DNA from: Rhynochetos jubatus
Taxonomy: Eukaryota > Chordata > Aves > Eurypygiformes > Rhynochetidae
Assembly: GCA_027574665.1 (NCBI GenBank)
Contig: CM050648.1
Coordinates: forward strand, 63,081,863-63,145,862
Direction of reading: 5' to 3'
DNA length: 64,000 nucleotides
Shown in pieces: positions 63,895-64,000 of this stretch. The position numbers and the translations under genes were made by a program. The notes under the pieces are model-generated. The model saw only the letters and a list, made by a program, of their open reading frames with translations, was not told the origin of the DNA and ran no database searches. Each line of letters starts with the position of its first letter. Position 1 is the first letter of the stretch.

Positions 63895-63899
63895 AGGAT
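63895..63899 (+). repeat. Right target-site duplication of the LTR (AGGAT)
   Basis: These are the five bases directly after the CA end of the LTR. They match the left flank AGGGT at four of five positions. Confidence 0.6.
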
Positions 63900-64000
63900 G
63901 TTAAGGTCCCACTTCCCCTAAAGATTACAGAAGACCCAAAAGACTGGATATTAACACTGAAGCCCTCAGTTCTGCATGCATGATTGACTATTTAGCTTTC

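Overview
This is vertebrate nuclear DNA, most likely from a bird. It contains one recognisable protein-coding segment: the large terminal coding exon of the zinc-finger gene ZNF407 on the + strand (15501-16849). The bird assignment rests on three things: that orthologue, a solo LTR near the right edge that I recognise from memory as a type common in avian genomes, and decayed copies of an old interspersed repeat frequent in birds, turtles and crocodilians. Repeat density is low. There is no sign of prokaryotic organisation, and most open frames in the window are short, overlapping and compositionally random.

Layout. 1-15500 reads as the last intron of ZNF407; it holds poly-C and poly-G tracts, a (GGAT)n/(AGAT)n microsatellite and a short spaced duplication. 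15501-16849 is the terminal exon. 16850 to about 17350, possibly to about 18100, is the probable 3' untranslated region with AATAAA candidates. From there to the right edge is non-coding intergenic DNA. It contains: four CpG-rich patches between 19.3 and 25.8 kb; AT-rich blocks with TAATTA-type motifs and CRE palindromes that resemble developmental regulatory DNA; a very long compound pyrimidine microsatellite at 32.9-33.3 kb; a polypurine/G-run tract at 41.6 kb; a nest of GC-rich inverted repeats at 47.1 kb; and a solo ERV LTR in minus orientation at 62907-63894 flanked by an imperfect 5-bp target-site duplication.

Context. In human, the DNA downstream of ZNF407 is a gene-poor interval leading towards ZADH2/PTGR3 and TSHZ1. 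If synteny holds, the right three quarters of this window is the corresponding interval, and its AT-rich and CpG-rich patches are candidate regulatory elements or non-coding RNA promoters. That is inference, since no conservation or expression data were available.

I found no CRISPR array, operon, tRNA, rRNA or new coding system. The most useful leads are the CpG-rich patches, the three exact CRE palindromes, the LTR with its target-site duplication, the nested inverted repeats and the dispersed ancient repeat copies.
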